The notes under the pieces were generated by a model. That model worked only from the letters and a program-made list of their open reading frames with translations, ran no database searches and was not told the DNA's origin. From positions 25,847 to 89,846 of the forward strand of contig JAFXCE010000002.1 of assembly GCA_017521565.1 (NCBI GenBank): a stretch of 64,000 bases of DNA. The letters run 5' to 3'. The translations under genes and the position numbers were made by a program. The stretch is from Clostridia bacterium (GTDB taxonomy: Bacteria; Bacillota; Clostridia; Christensenellales; Aristaeellaceae). Every line of letters starts with the position of its first letter. Within the stretch, counting starts at the first letter, position 1. Shown one piece after another: positions 8,286-17,199 of the stretch.

Positions 8286-8319
8286 AGGATGGACTTGCAA
8301 GAAGGAGGTATTTTTCATC

Positions 8320-10158
8320 ATGAAAAAGCTTGCATCGATTATTCTTTCCATGCTGATGATCGTCAGCATGATCGCCGGCGTGTCCGCGGAGACCTTTACC
8401 GGCGAGGACGCGGGCATTGGCCCGGTCACCGTTACCCTGACTGTTGAGGACGGCAAGATCACCGCCGCCGAAGTTACCGGCGAAGGCGAGACCAAGGGCT
8501 TTGGCTATGAGCCGATCTACGAAGGCAAGTATGCCGAGGCGATCGTGGCTGCCCAGGGCGCTGATATTGACGTGATCTCCGGCGTGACCGTGACCAGCAA
8601 CGCTGTTATCGCGGCCACCGAGGAAGCCATGATCGCGGCCGGCCTGATGGCTGCCGAGGTTGTGGTTGTTGAAGACGCGACCTGTGATGTCGTCGTCGTT
8701 GGCGCCGGCGGCGCTGGCATGGCTGCCGCTCTGCAGCTGGTTGACAGCGGCGTGGAGAGCGTCATCCTGCTGGAAAAGACCGGTTCTACCGGCGGCAACA
8801 CCTCCCGCGCGACGGGCGGCATGAATGCTGCGAAGACCGCTGCGCAGGACGGCAACGAGTGGAAGGACGCCACCACCGCTGCGGTTGAAAAGACCATCGC
8901 GGGCGCGAAGGCGAACTATCCGGAGCTGGCTGACCTGACCGCCAAGGTTGAGGAGCAGTTCAACGCCTACAAGGCGAACCCGACCGGCTACTTCGATTCC
9001 ATCGAGCTGTTTGCGCTTGACACCATGGTTGGCGGCAAGGGCATCAACAACCTGGATCTGGTCATGACCATGGTCAACGGCTCTGCCGAGGCCATCGACT
9101 GGCTGGCGACCAAGAACGCGAACCTCGTGTCCGTCGGTTCCTTCGGCGGCGCGTCCGTTATGCGTATCCACCGCGCCCTGACCGCTGAGGGCAAGACCAC
9201 TCCGGTCGGCGCGTACCTCGTCAAGACCCTGACTGCTGAGGTCGGCAACGTTGAGAAGATCGACCTGCGCATGAACACCGCCGCGACCGAGCTCATCGTC
9301 ACCGATGGCAAGGTGACCGGCGTGAAGGTTACCTCTGAGAATGGCGACTACACCATCAACGCCAAGGCGGTCATCCTGGCCTCCGGCGGCTTCGGTGCGG
9401 ACCTTGAGCGCGTTGCGGCTTATCAGCCGAACCTCGAGGGCTTCGTGACCACCAACTCCACCGGCATCACCGGCGACGGCATCGACATGGCCGTGGCCAT
9501 CGGCGCGGCGACCGTGGATATGGAGCAGATCCAGATCCATCCGTCCGTCTACACCGCCACCTCCGCTCTGATCACCGAAGGCATCCGCGGCGACGGCGCG
9601 ATCCTGGTCAACCAGGGCGGCAAGCGCTTCGTCAACGAGCTGGAGACCCGTGACGTCGTGTCCGCTGCTGAGCTCGCTCAGGAGGGCGGCTACGCCTGGA
9701 CTGTCGTCGATCAGAAGATGATGGACGCTTCCTCCACCTACAACGGCTACTACACCAAGGGCTTCGCTGTGATGGGCAACACCATCGAGGAGCTGGCTGC
9801 TGCGATGGGCACCGATGCGGCTGTCCTGACCGAGACCCTGAACACCTGGAATGCGGCTGTTGCGGCTCAGTCTGACGCTGAGTTCGGCCGTATGTCCTTC
9901 GCTAACCCGCTGGATACCGCTCCGTACTACGCTGTGAAGGTTGCCCCGGGCATCCATCACACCATGGGCGGCGTCGCGATCAACACCGCGGCTGAGGTTC
10001 TGACCGAGGCTGGCGAGGCGATCCCGGGCCTGTATGCGGCTGGCGAAGTCACCGGCGGCGTGCACGGTGCGAACCGCCTGGGCGGCAACGCCGTTTGCGA
10101 TATCATCGTTTACGGCCGTATCGCGGCTCAGAACGCTGCTGCGTACATCGCGAAGTAA
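8320..10158 (+). CDS. secreted FMN-binding flavoprotein reductase (fumarate reductase/flavocytochrome c type)
   Basis: 612 residues. A Sec signal peptide (1-23, cleaved after VSA) leads to an FMN-binding domain with SGVTVTS at 87-93, the place where ApbE-type transferases attach FMN covalently. Then comes an FAD domain with GAGGAG at 128-133 and the C-terminal motif GLYAAGEVTGGVHG...GGNA of the fumarate/urocanate/3-ketosteroid reductase family. By family it would reduce an external electron acceptor outside the membrane; the acceptor cannot be read from sequence. No apbE or electron-donor gene is in the window. The start is ATG 8320 with GAAGGAGG at 8301-8308. Codons are strongly biased (Thr almost all ACC, many TCC, GGC), unlike neighbours, which fits high expression. 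Confidence 0.9.
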   Translation: MKKLASIILSMLMIVSMIAGVSAETFTGEDAGIGPVTVTLTVEDGKITAAEVTGEGETKGFGYEPIYEGKYAEAIVAAQGADIDVISGVTVTSNAVIAATEEAMIAAGLMAAEVVVVEDATCDVVVVGAGGAGMAAALQLVDSGVESVILLEKTGSTGGNTSRATGGMNAAKTAAQDGNEWKDATTAAVEKTIAGAKANYPELADLTAKVEEQFNAYKANPTGYFDSIELFALDTMVGGKGINNLDLVMTMVNGSAEAIDWLATKNANLVSVGSFGGASVMRIHRALTAEGKTTPVGAYLVKTLTAEVGNVEKIDLRMNTAATELIVTDGKVTGVKVTSENGDYTINAKAVILASGGFGADLERVAAYQPNLEGFVTTNSTGITGDGIDMAVAIGAATVDMEQIQIHPSVYTATSALITEGIRGDGAILVNQGGKRFVNELETRDVVSAAELAQEGGYAWTVVDQKMMDASSTYNGYYTKGFAVMGNTIEELAAAMGTDAAVLTETLNTWNAAVAAQSDAEFGRMSFANPLDTAPYYAVKVAPGIHHTMGGVAINTAAEVLTEAGEAIPGLYAAGEVTGGVHGANRLGGNAVCDIIVYGRIAAQNAAAYIAK

Positions 10159-10178
10159 TTCGCCGTATATGCATAACG

Positions 10179-10206
10179 ACCCCGCAGCTTCGGCTGCGGG
10201 GTTTTT
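10179..10206 (+). terminator. rho-independent terminator of the flavoprotein gene
   Basis: CCCCGCAGC / GCTGCGGGG stem with a TTCG loop and a TTTTT tail. Confidence 0.9.
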
Positions 10207-10210
10207 GCTC

Positions 10211-10239
10211 TTGTGTGCCTGTTTGACGCATGCTATAAT
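10211..10239 (+). promoter_or_regulatory. extended -10 promoter for fucU-like gene
   Basis: TATAAT at 10234-10239 preceded by TGC, with a weak -35 TTGTGT at 10211-10216 (17-bp spacer). Confidence 0.65.
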
Positions 10240-10318
10240 GCAGGCAGAAGAAATGCGACAGGCCGCAAAAAAATCAGAAGAAACAAAATCAGAAGAAAAC
10301 AGAAAGCGAGGTATCCCG

Positions 10319-10753
10319 ATGCTCAAAGGAATTTCTCCGATTCTCAGCCCCGAACTGCTCAAAATCATTGCCGAAATGGGTCACGGCGACGAACTCGTGA
10401 TTTCTGACGGCAACTTTCCCGGAACGTCCATTGGCAAACGCTGCGTCCGCTGCGACGGACATGGCGCGGCAGAGGTGATGAAGGCTGTCGTACAGCTGTT
10501 CCCGCTGGATGATTTTGTGAAAAAGCCCATGGCCGTGATGGAAGTGCCGGACGGCATGTTTGAAGGAAACAAGGCGCCCATCTGGGAAAAGTTCCGCGAG
10601 GCGGCCGATCTGGACATGCCCAGCGCAGAGTTTGACATGATGGAGCACGATGCGTTCATCGAGCGCGCAAGAAACGCCTACGCCGTCGTGCAGACGGGCG
10701 AAACGGCGCTCTACGGCAACATCATTATCCGCAAGGGCGTTGTAAGACTGTAA
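10319..10753 (+). CDS. fucU: RbsD/FucU family sugar mutarotase (L-fucose mutarotase-like)
   Basis: 144 residues, typical for FucU. It starts with LKGISPILSPELLKIIAEMGHGD, where the His and Asp of MGHGD are the conserved active-site residues, and ends with Y...GNIIIRKGVV. The enzyme interconverts alpha and beta anomers of L-fucose (or ribose for RbsD) in the cytoplasm. The start is ATG 10319; the longer upstream frame would include a terminator and promoter and is rejected. No other fucose genes are adjacent, so the sugar is inferred from the FucU-like opening only. The gene is monocistronic, with a terminator after it. Confidence 0.85.
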   Translation: MLKGISPILSPELLKIIAEMGHGDELVISDGNFPGTSIGKRCVRCDGHGAAEVMKAVVQLFPLDDFVKKPMAVMEVPDGMFEGNKAPIWEKFREAADLDMPSAEFDMMEHDAFIERARNAYAVVQTGETALYGNIIIRKGVVRL

Positions 10754-10763
10754 AATATGAAAA

Positions 10764-10801
10764 GCTGCGCATCTGCTGAAGGTGCGCAGTTTTGCTTTTT
10801 T
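10764..10801 (+). terminator. terminator of fucU-like gene
   Basis: CTGCGCA / TGCGCAG arms followed by TTTTGCTTTTTT. Confidence 0.75.
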
Positions 10802-10837
10802 GGGAAAAGAATCTGAATCACAGACCTCAGAGCAGAC

Positions 10838-10867
10838 AAAAACCCCTCCGGTTTCCCGGAGGGGCTG
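10838..10867 (-). terminator. terminator of glycogen phosphorylase gene
   Basis: Read on the minus strand: CCCCTCCGG / CCGGAGGGG stem followed by TTTTT. It lies 18 bp past the glgP stop. Confidence 0.9.
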
Positions 10868-10884
10868 CATAGATGAAATCAATC

Positions 10885-13350
10885 TTAGTTCTTCTTGGTC
10901 AGGGTCGGCAGATGCCAGATCAGATCATTATACTCCTGAATGGTGCGGTCGGAGGAGAACACGCCGGACTTGGCAACGTTGATGATCTCCTTCTTGGTCC
11001 ACGCCTTGGTGTTCAGGTAGTCGTTGCCCAGGCGGTTCTGCGCGGCCTGATAGGAGCCGAAGTCCTTAAGCACGAGATACGGATCGGCGAGGCCGCCATT
11101 GTCGGAGAAGACGAGGGCGCGGAAGAGGCCTTCGAACATCTTCGGGTTATCCGGGGTCAGGCTGCCGTCGAAGAGCATGTTGAGCGCACGGCGCAGCTCA
11201 GCATTGGTCTCGTAGATATCCAGGCTGCGGTAGGTGCCGGCCGCGTAGAGCGCCTCGACTTCCTTGGAGCGCATGCCGAAGATATAGCAGTTCTCCTCGC
11301 CCACCAGCTCGGCGATCTCAACGTTCGCGCCGTCGAGGGTACCGATGGTCACAGCGCCGTTCATCATGAACTTCATGTTGCCGGTGCCGGAGGCCTCCTT
11401 GGAGGCGGTGGACAGCTGCTCGCTGACCTCGGAAGCCGGCATGAGCATCTCCGCGGTGGAGACGTTGTAGTTCTGCAGGAAGGCGATCTTGATCATCTTG
11501 CTCGCGCGCGGATGCTTGGCGATCTTGTCGGCGAGCACGTTGATGAAGTGGATGATCTCCTTCGCACGGCGGTAGCCCGGGGCGGCCTTCGCGCCGAAGA
11601 TGAAGGTGCGCGGCGCCATGGTGTAGTTCGGATCGTCGCAGATGCGGTTGTAGAGGACAAGGATGTGCAGCGCGTTGAGCAGCTGACGCTTGTACTCATG
11701 CAGACGCTTGACCTGCACGTCGAACATGGTGTCCGGATTGAGCTCCAGACCCTGATGGCGGTTGATCCAGCGGGAGAAACGCGCCTTGTTCTCGTACTTG
11801 ATCTTGGCAAAAGCCTCCTGGAAGGCGGCGTCATCCGCCAGCGGGAGCAGCTTTTCAAGCTCCATGGTGTCCTTGCGCCAGCCCTGGCCGATGGACTCAT
11901 CCAGCAGGGCAGAGAGGGCCGGGTTGGCCAGCATCAGCCAGCGGCGCGGGGTGATGCCGTTGGTGATGGCGCAGAACTTCTCCGGCATGAGCTTGTAGTA
12001 GTCAGAGAAGGTGGAGCGCTTGAGGATGTCGCCGTGCAGCTGGGAAACGCCGTTGACAGCGTGACTGTAGGCGATGCACATGTTGGCCATGTGCGCCTGA
12101 TCATAAGCAAGGATGGCCATGTGACCGATGCGGTCCCACTCGCCCGGGAAGCGGTCAAACAGCTTCTGGCACAGGCGGCGGTTGAGCTCCTGCATGATCT
12201 GATAGATACGCGGCAGGGTCTCGCGCATCATGTTCTCCGGCCACTTCTCCAGGGCCTCGGCCATGATGGTGTGGTTGGTGTAGGCGACGGTGCCCTGAAC
12301 GATGCGCTCGGAAACCTCCCACGGCAGGTGCTCCTCGTCCACCAGGATGCGCATCAGCTCCGGAATGACCATCGCCGGGTGCGTATCGTTGATGTGGAAG
12401 GCGACCTTCTCCGGCAGCTGGCTCATGTTGTTGCCATGCACGCGCTTGAAGTCCTTGATGGCGTACTGCAGCGTGGAGGAGACGAGGAAGTACTCCTGCA
12501 TCAGGCGCAGCTTCTTGCCGTTGTAGGTGTTGTCTTCCGGATAGAGAACCTTGGAAATCTGCGCGGCGATGGAGTCGCTCTCCTCGGTGGAGCCGTTATA
12601 GTCGCCGGCGGAGAACTTCTGCAGGTTGAAGTTCTTGGGCAGAACGGCGCTCCACATGCGCAGGCGGTCGACGACCTCGTTGTTGTAGCCGACGATCGGC
12701 AGATCATACGGCACAGCGATGACGTCCTCGGTGTTGGTCAGGGAGACATAGTGCTTGCCGCCCATCCAGTTTTCCTCGATCTGACCGCCGAAACGGACGG
12801 TCACGGCGTCGCGCTGGGTCGGAATCTCCCACGCGTTGCCGTAGGTCAGCCACTCATCCGGCACCTCAACCTGCTGGCCGTCGACGATACGCTGACGGAA
12901 CAGGCCGTATTCGTAGCGGATGGTGCAGCCCATGGCCGGCAGATCCAGCGTAGCCAGAGAGTCAAGGAAGCAGGCAGCCAGACGGCCCAGGCCGCCGTTG
13001 CCCAGCGCCGGTTCCGGCTCCTCGTGCAGCACGCCGCGCAGCGTCAGGCCCAGCTCATTGAACGCATCTTCATACTCCTTGGTGGAGCAGAGGTTGAGCA
13101 GGTTGTTGTGCAGCCAGCGGCCGGTGAGGAACTCGATGGAGAGGTAGTAAAGGCGCTTGGCCTTGCTCTCGCGGCGGGCTTCCTTCTCAAAGCGCCACTT
13201 CAGCATGATCTGGTCGCGGACGGTACCGGCTACAGCAGCGTAGATCTGCTTCGGGGTCGCTTCCTCAATGGTCGTGCCATAGTAGCGCAGCAGCTTGTTG
13301 AGGATGGACTCCTTGATCGTGTCCTTGTTGTATTCGGTGAACAGAGGCAT
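10885..13350 (-). CDS. glgP: glycogen/starch/maltodextrin phosphorylase
   Basis: 821 residues, the normal size of a GT35 phosphorylase, which releases glucose 1-phosphate from alpha-1,4-glucan ends. The pyridoxal-phosphate lysine lies in GTGNMKFMMNGA (K660), followed by TIGTLDGANVEI. Other family blocks are GNGGLGRLAACF, NDTHPAM and the C-terminal SSDRTI. The start is ATG with AGGAGG about 10 bp upstream on the minus strand. It is a single gene with its own consensus promoter and terminator; no other glycogen genes are adjacent. The opposite strand carries an uninterrupted frame over the full length, which I regard as a codon-bias artefact. Confidence 0.96.
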   Translation of the reverse strand: MPLFTEYNKDTIKESILNKLLRYYGTTIEEATPKQIYAAVAGTVRDQIMLKWRFEKEARRESKAKRLYYLSIEFLTGRWLHNNLLNLCSTKEYEDAFNELGLTLRGVLHEEPEPALGNGGLGRLAACFLDSLATLDLPAMGCTIRYEYGLFRQRIVDGQQVEVPDEWLTYGNAWEIPTQRDAVTVRFGGQIEENWMGGKHYVSLTNTEDVIAVPYDLPIVGYNNEVVDRLRMWSAVLPKNFNLQKFSAGDYNGSTEESDSIAAQISKVLYPEDNTYNGKKLRLMQEYFLVSSTLQYAIKDFKRVHGNNMSQLPEKVAFHINDTHPAMVIPELMRILVDEEHLPWEVSERIVQGTVAYTNHTIMAEALEKWPENMMRETLPRIYQIMQELNRRLCQKLFDRFPGEWDRIGHMAILAYDQAHMANMCIAYSHAVNGVSQLHGDILKRSTFSDYYKLMPEKFCAITNGITPRRWLMLANPALSALLDESIGQGWRKDTMELEKLLPLADDAAFQEAFAKIKYENKARFSRWINRHQGLELNPDTMFDVQVKRLHEYKRQLLNALHILVLYNRICDDPNYTMAPRTFIFGAKAAPGYRRAKEIIHFINVLADKIAKHPRASKMIKIAFLQNYNVSTAEMLMPASEVSEQLSTASKEASGTGNMKFMMNGAVTIGTLDGANVEIAELVGEENCYIFGMRSKEVEALYAAGTYRSLDIYETNAELRRALNMLFDGSLTPDNPKMFEGLFRALVFSDNGGLADPYLVLKDFGSYQAAQNRLGNDYLNTKAWTKKEIINVAKSGVFSSDRTIQEYNDLIWHLPTLTKKN

Positions 13351-13450
13351 AGGTTTAAACCCTCCTAAAGGTTTCAGCGCGGCGGTATCTCCGCGCTTTG
13401 TTTATGATTCTTCATCTATGCAAACGCCCGTTTAAGGGCAACCAGCGTCC

Positions 13451-13479
13451 ATTATAGCATAGAAGAATTTGGGTGGCAA
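13451..13479 (-). promoter_or_regulatory. sigma-A promoter of glgP
   Basis: On the minus strand: TTGCCA (13479-13474), 17 bp, TATAAT (13456-13451), with TGC directly before the -10 (extended -10). Confidence 0.85.
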
Positions 13480-13540
13480 GAAAAATCCTTGCAGAATAAG
13501 GATTATTTCGTTATTCTGCTCAGAAAACGGCACAATTATC

Positions 13541-13564
13541 AAAAAAAGCGGCAAAAGCCGCCTT
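13541..13564 (-). terminator. terminator of the first murA
   Basis: On the minus strand: GGCGGC-TTTT-GCCGC stem followed by seven T. Confidence 0.85.
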
Positions 13565-13587
13565 AAAAATGTTAAATTGTTCCGTGG

Positions 13588-14859
13588 TCAGTAGAAAACG
13601 CGGGAAATCTTCGCGCCGAGGGAGGAGAGCTTGTCCTCAAGATGCTCATAGCCACGGTCGATAAAATGCGTGCCGGAGATTTCGGTGGTTCCCTGCGCCA
13701 TAAGTCCCGCAACGACCAGCGCCGCGCCGGCGCGCAGGTCGCTTGCCTGAACCGCCGCGCCATGCAGCTGGGATACGCCCTCGATGATGGCCGTCTGCTC
13801 GAACAGGCGCACGCGCGCGCCCATGCGCTCCATCTCCATCAGATGGCGGAAGCGGGATTCAAAGATATTTTCAACCACGGTAGAGGTGCCCACCGACGTG
13901 CACAGCAGCGCGCTCATCGGCTGCTGCAGGTCGGTCGGGAAGCCCGGATAAACCTGCGTCTTGAATGTGACCGCGCGGTGCGCGCCATTGGAACGCACGC
14001 GGATGGAGTCGTCGCGCTCGTCTACGCGCGCGCCCATCTCCAGCAGCTTGGCGGTCAGCGCTTCCATGTGGGTCGGGATGCAGCCGGTGATGGTTACGTC
14101 GCCATGCGTTGCGGCGGCGGCGATCATCAGCGTGCCGGTCTCAATCTGATCCGGAATGACGGCGTAGGGGCGGCGGGCGCGCAGGCTTTGCATGCCGCGG
14201 ATGCGGATGACGTCCGTGCCCGCGCCCTTGACCTTGCAGCCCATGGAGTTGAGGAAGTTCGCCGTATCGACGATATGCGGCTCCTTCGCCGCGTTGTAGA
14301 TGGTGGTGGTGCCCTGCGCGCGGGAGGCGGCGAGCATGACGTTGATCGTGCCGCCGACCGTGACCATGTCCATAAACACGTCTCCGCCGGCAAGGCCTTC
14401 TTTCGCGCGGGCGACGACGGTGCCGCCGGGCGTTTCAACGTCTGCGCCGATCATTCTCATGCCCTTGATGTGCTGGTCGATCGGGCGGCGGCCGATGTTG
14501 CAGCCGCCGGGCAGCGGAACGGACGCCTCGCCAAAGCGCGCCAGCAGCGCGCCAATATAATAGGAAGAGGCGCGCATCCTGCGGCAAAGCTCCAGCGGTA
14601 CGTCTGTACGGTTGATCGTGCTGGCGTCCACTTCCATGACGCCTGCTTTGGGATCCCAATTGACCTTTGCGCCCAGATGCTGCAGCGTTTCCACCGAAAC
14701 GTGAACGTCCTCGATGCTCGGCAGGTTCTCAATCACGCAGGGCGTTTCGCTCAGGATCGCAGCCGGAATAATGGCGACGGCGGTGTTCTTGCCGCCGCTT
14801 ACGCGGACGGTACCTTCCAGCCGCTGCCCACCGGTAATGAGCATTCTTTCTTCTGCCAT
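13588..14859 (-). CDS. murA: UDP-N-acetylglucosamine 1-carboxyvinyltransferase MurA (paralogue 1)
   Basis: 423 residues. First committed step of peptidoglycan synthesis: transfer of enolpyruvate from PEP to UDP-GlcNAc. N-terminal GGKNTAVAI holds the catalytic-site Lys-Asn, and the loop PLPGGCNIGRRPIDQHIKG holds the Cys that fosfomycin alkylates. The start is the ATG at 14859 with AGAGGAGG upstream; an in-frame extension to 14922 lacks a ribosome site. It is transcribed alone, divergent from the transglutaminase gene. A second murA is at 41740-42990, as is common in Firmicutes. The two are clearly paralogues, not recent copies. Confidence 0.95.
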   Translation of the reverse strand: MAEERMLITGGQRLEGTVRVSGGKNTAVAIIPAAILSETPCVIENLPSIEDVHVSVETLQHLGAKVNWDPKAGVMEVDASTINRTDVPLELCRRMRASSYYIGALLARFGEASVPLPGGCNIGRRPIDQHIKGMRMIGADVETPGGTVVARAKEGLAGGDVFMDMVTVGGTINVMLAASRAQGTTTIYNAAKEPHIVDTANFLNSMGCKVKGAGTDVIRIRGMQSLRARRPYAVIPDQIETGTLMIAAAATHGDVTITGCIPTHMEALTAKLLEMGARVDERDDSIRVRSNGAHRAVTFKTQVYPGFPTDLQQPMSALLCTSVGTSTVVENIFESRFRHLMEMERMGARVRLFEQTAIIEGVSQLHGAAVQASDLRAGAALVVAGLMAQGTTEISGTHFIDRGYEHLEDKLSSLGAKISRVFY

Positions 14860-14913
14860 GCGTGTCCTCCTCTTCCCCCGTTTGGGGGACAATAAGCGTA
14901 GTTTAACGCATAT

Positions 14914-14942
14914 ATTATACACGGACAGCGTCTCTTTGGCAA
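14914..14942 (-). promoter_or_regulatory. sigma-A promoter of murA
   Basis: On the minus strand: TTGCCA (14942-14937), 17 bp, TATAAT (14919-14914). Same hexamers and spacing as the glgP promoter. Confidence 0.85.
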
Positions 14943-14987
14943 GCGGGAACGCAGGATGACAGAAAATACAGGGATGGACAGGCAGGA

Positions 14988-15016
14988 TTGACAGAAGAAA
15001 GGGACGGCACTATAAT
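14988..15016 (+). promoter_or_regulatory. perfect-consensus sigma-A promoter for the transglutaminase gene
   Basis: TTGACA (14988-14993), exactly 17 bp, TATAAT (15011-15016). Transcription would start near 15023, about 41 nt before the start codon. Confidence 0.9.
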
Positions 15017-15063
15017 TTATAATAACAATAGGATTTTAAGCAAAAGCGTAAAGAGGGATGTTT

Positions 15064-17013
15064 ATGAAACGGACGATCTTGCGTTTGATGCTGGCAGGGA
15101 TGCTGGTGATGATCGTAACGGCGTTGTGTTCCGGCGCGGCTGCGGAGAGGATTAACGACGAGGCGTTTCGTCCTGCGGCAAAAGCGCGCGCGGCGCAGCT
15201 CGTCTCCGAGCTTGTGACGCAGGACATGAGCGAATACGACATCGCCCTGACGCTGTACGATTGGCTTTGCGCCCATGTGGATTATGACGATCACTATATC
15301 TCCACGGGAAACTGCTCCAGCGAATATGGCGTAGATCTGGCCGGCGCGCTTCTTGGCGGATGGGCGGTCTGCGAAGGATATGCCGAGGCGTATGAGCTGA
15401 TGCTGGAACTGTCGGGCATTCCGGCGGAGAAGGTGGTCGGCTGGGGCGGCGGCGTATACGGCGGCGGACATGCATGGGTCGCGGCAAAGGTCGAAGGCGA
15501 ATGGCATCTGTTTGACCCGACATGGGATCAGGCGGGCGATGGAGAATGGCATCATTACTTTGGCCTGAATGAAGAGGCGTTTGATCTCCTGCACGACAAG
15601 GAGACGCACAACAACCTCTACTGCAACGGCTTTAAGGCCAACTACAAATACAGGGAAGGGCTTTACAGCGAAACGCTCGATGAACTGAGCAGCGCCGTGG
15701 AGGAGCGCATCACAGCGGGCATATACTCGGGCGCGCTGACGACAACGGCGGCGTGGGATACGCGGGATCAGATCATGATCAGCGCCATCCTCAGCGCAAA
15801 GACAGACTGGAGCGTTGCGGGACGCGTGCAGATGCGGGCGCAGACCGTATATCCCTATGGGCTTGAGTATGTTTTTTATCCGGATGAAACGCCTGTGACG
15901 TCCATCGTGCTGGAGGGCGTCAACGAGAGCGCACTCTATACGCGCATGTACCCGGGATACAGCGTGCAGCTTCGTCCGGTTACGGAGCCTGCGGGCGCAG
16001 AGGTGACCTACAGGAGCCTGAATGAATCCGTGCTGAACGTGACGGACAGCGGCCTGCTGACGGCGGTGGGCACCGGAGGGGGCAGCGTTGAAATCAGCGC
16101 AAACGGGCTGAAATACGTGCTTTCCGTATGGGTGTATGAGATTGACCAGCTGGGATTCTGGGTGACGGCGGGCAATTATTCCACGCGCATCGGCCTGCGC
16201 AGGGGAGAAACGACGCAGTCGATCGATGTATCCGGCTGCAGTGAATATCTGCTGATGGCGGATACGGGCATCACGTGGACGAGCGATGATCCTTCCGTCG
16301 CTTCTGTGGACGAAAACGGATTGATCACCGCTGTCAGCGATGGCATCACCTATATTCGTGCGGATTGGCGCGGTCTTTTGCAGTGCGAGCTGGAGGTGCA
16401 GGTACGCGAGCCGATTACGGGAATCCGAAGCCTGAAAGACGTATACCATTTTTCTGTCGATGATGAGTACGTATATCTTGACGCACAGATCGAATGCGCG
16501 GATCCCGAGGGATACTATCAGCGATACGGCGGGATAGACTGGATGATGGATGCGTATGGATACGGCTTAGCCTTCTGCGACGAGTATGACATGGATGCGC
16601 TCCGGAAAAGCGGATATACCCTGTACAGGGAGATGTTTTATATCATGGGGCCGGATGTGATGAACTTTACAGCCTGCGGAAGCGATTTGAGCGAGCCAAT
16701 GGATACCTGTCTGGTGATCATTCATCCCAAGGACAGCGTGATGCTGCCGGAATCGCTGGATGTGATCAAGGAGGAGGCGTTTGCCGGCTCGGCGGTGGAG
16801 GAGTTTATTCTGCCTGAGGGCATAAAAAGCATCGGCAGCCGCGCCTTTGCGGACTGCGGAAAGCTGCGGATGATCACCTTCCCGGACGGGGAAATTGACA
16901 TCGCGGAGGATGCGTTTGAAGGCAGCAGCAATGTGCTGTTCCTTTGCCCGGAGGGCAGCGGCGCGCAGGCATATGCCAAGAAAAAGGGTATGCCATACAG
17001 GATATTGCCATAA
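15064..17013 (+). CDS. secreted transglutaminase-like protein with Ig-like and leucine-rich repeats
   Basis: 649 residues. A signal peptide (about 1-26, ending GAAA) leads to a transglutaminase/protease-like domain (about 40-160) with the triad C103 (GWAVCEGYA), H136 (GHAWVA) and D151 (FDPTWD). Two BIG2-like Ig domains follow (each with a VTDSGLLTAV or VDENGLITAV turn, about 285-360 and 390-455). A C-terminal BspA/LRR_5-type repeat (LPEGIKSIGSRAFADC) closes the protein. Known relatives are surface enzymes or adhesins of gut Clostridia; substrate unknown. ATG 15064 is preferred over 15058 because of AAAGAGGG at 15050-15057. It has its own consensus promoter and no anchor motif. Confidence 0.88.
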   Translation: MKRTILRLMLAGMLVMIVTALCSGAAAERINDEAFRPAAKARAAQLVSELVTQDMSEYDIALTLYDWLCAHVDYDDHYISTGNCSSEYGVDLAGALLGGWAVCEGYAEAYELMLELSGIPAEKVVGWGGGVYGGGHAWVAAKVEGEWHLFDPTWDQAGDGEWHHYFGLNEEAFDLLHDKETHNNLYCNGFKANYKYREGLYSETLDELSSAVEERITAGIYSGALTTTAAWDTRDQIMISAILSAKTDWSVAGRVQMRAQTVYPYGLEYVFYPDETPVTSIVLEGVNESALYTRMYPGYSVQLRPVTEPAGAEVTYRSLNESVLNVTDSGLLTAVGTGGGSVEISANGLKYVLSVWVYEIDQLGFWVTAGNYSTRIGLRRGETTQSIDVSGCSEYLLMADTGITWTSDDPSVASVDENGLITAVSDGITYIRADWRGLLQCELEVQVREPITGIRSLKDVYHFSVDDEYVYLDAQIECADPEGYYQRYGGIDWMMDAYGYGLAFCDEYDMDALRKSGYTLYREMFYIMGPDVMNFTACGSDLSEPMDTCLVIIHPKDSVMLPESLDVIKEEAFAGSAVEEFILPEGIKSIGSRAFADCGKLRMITFPDGEIDIAEDAFEGSSNVLFLCPEGSGAQAYAKKKGMPYRILP

Positions 17014-17029
17014 ATATGAATATGAGGAT

Positions 17030-17067
17030 GAGAGATCGCCCCTGAAGACAAAAAGGGCGATCTCTCA
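17030..17067 (+). terminator. hairpin after the transglutaminase gene
   Basis: A perfect 12-bp stem (GAGAGATCGCCC / GGGCGATCTCTC) with a loop of about 13 nt, but no T-run. Possible terminator or RNA-stabilising hairpin. Confidence 0.45.
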
Positions 17068-17123
17068 TATTCTGACAAAAACAGGTTTTTTCGGGATGAA
17101 AATGGCGGGCCGGTCCGTTTCTG

Positions 17124-17132
17124 TGGTATAAT
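17124..17132 (+). promoter_or_regulatory. possible extended -10 promoter for the FHA-ftsW-PBP operon
   Basis: TGGTATAAT at 17124-17132; no good -35 is visible. It lies 68 bp before the FHA start codon. Confidence 0.4.
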
Positions 17133-17199
17133 CGGTACAACTATCGGATTTTTGCAGGGCGCACGCCCGGGAGAAAAAGCGGGAAGGAGGCGCAAAGGA

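Noticed and set aside
10034..10318. N-terminal extension of the fucU-like gene
   Set aside because: It overlaps the end of the flavoprotein gene, a terminator and an extended -10 promoter.
8269..10368. 699-codon frame on the minus strand opposite the flavoprotein gene
   Set aside because: Antisense shadow caused by the uniform codon bias of the flavoprotein gene; it crosses a promoter and terminator and has no recognisable domain.
10873..13368. 831-codon open frame on the plus strand opposite glycogen phosphorylase
   Set aside because: It mirrors glgP exactly, its translation is a repetitive V/L/G/D/H mixture with no family motif, and glgP has promoter, ribosome site and catalytic residues. 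GC-rich codon bias keeps the antisense frame open.
13642..14895. Long plus-strand frame opposite the first murA
   Set aside because: Arg/Ala/Asp/His-rich shadow without motifs; murA on the minus strand is certain.
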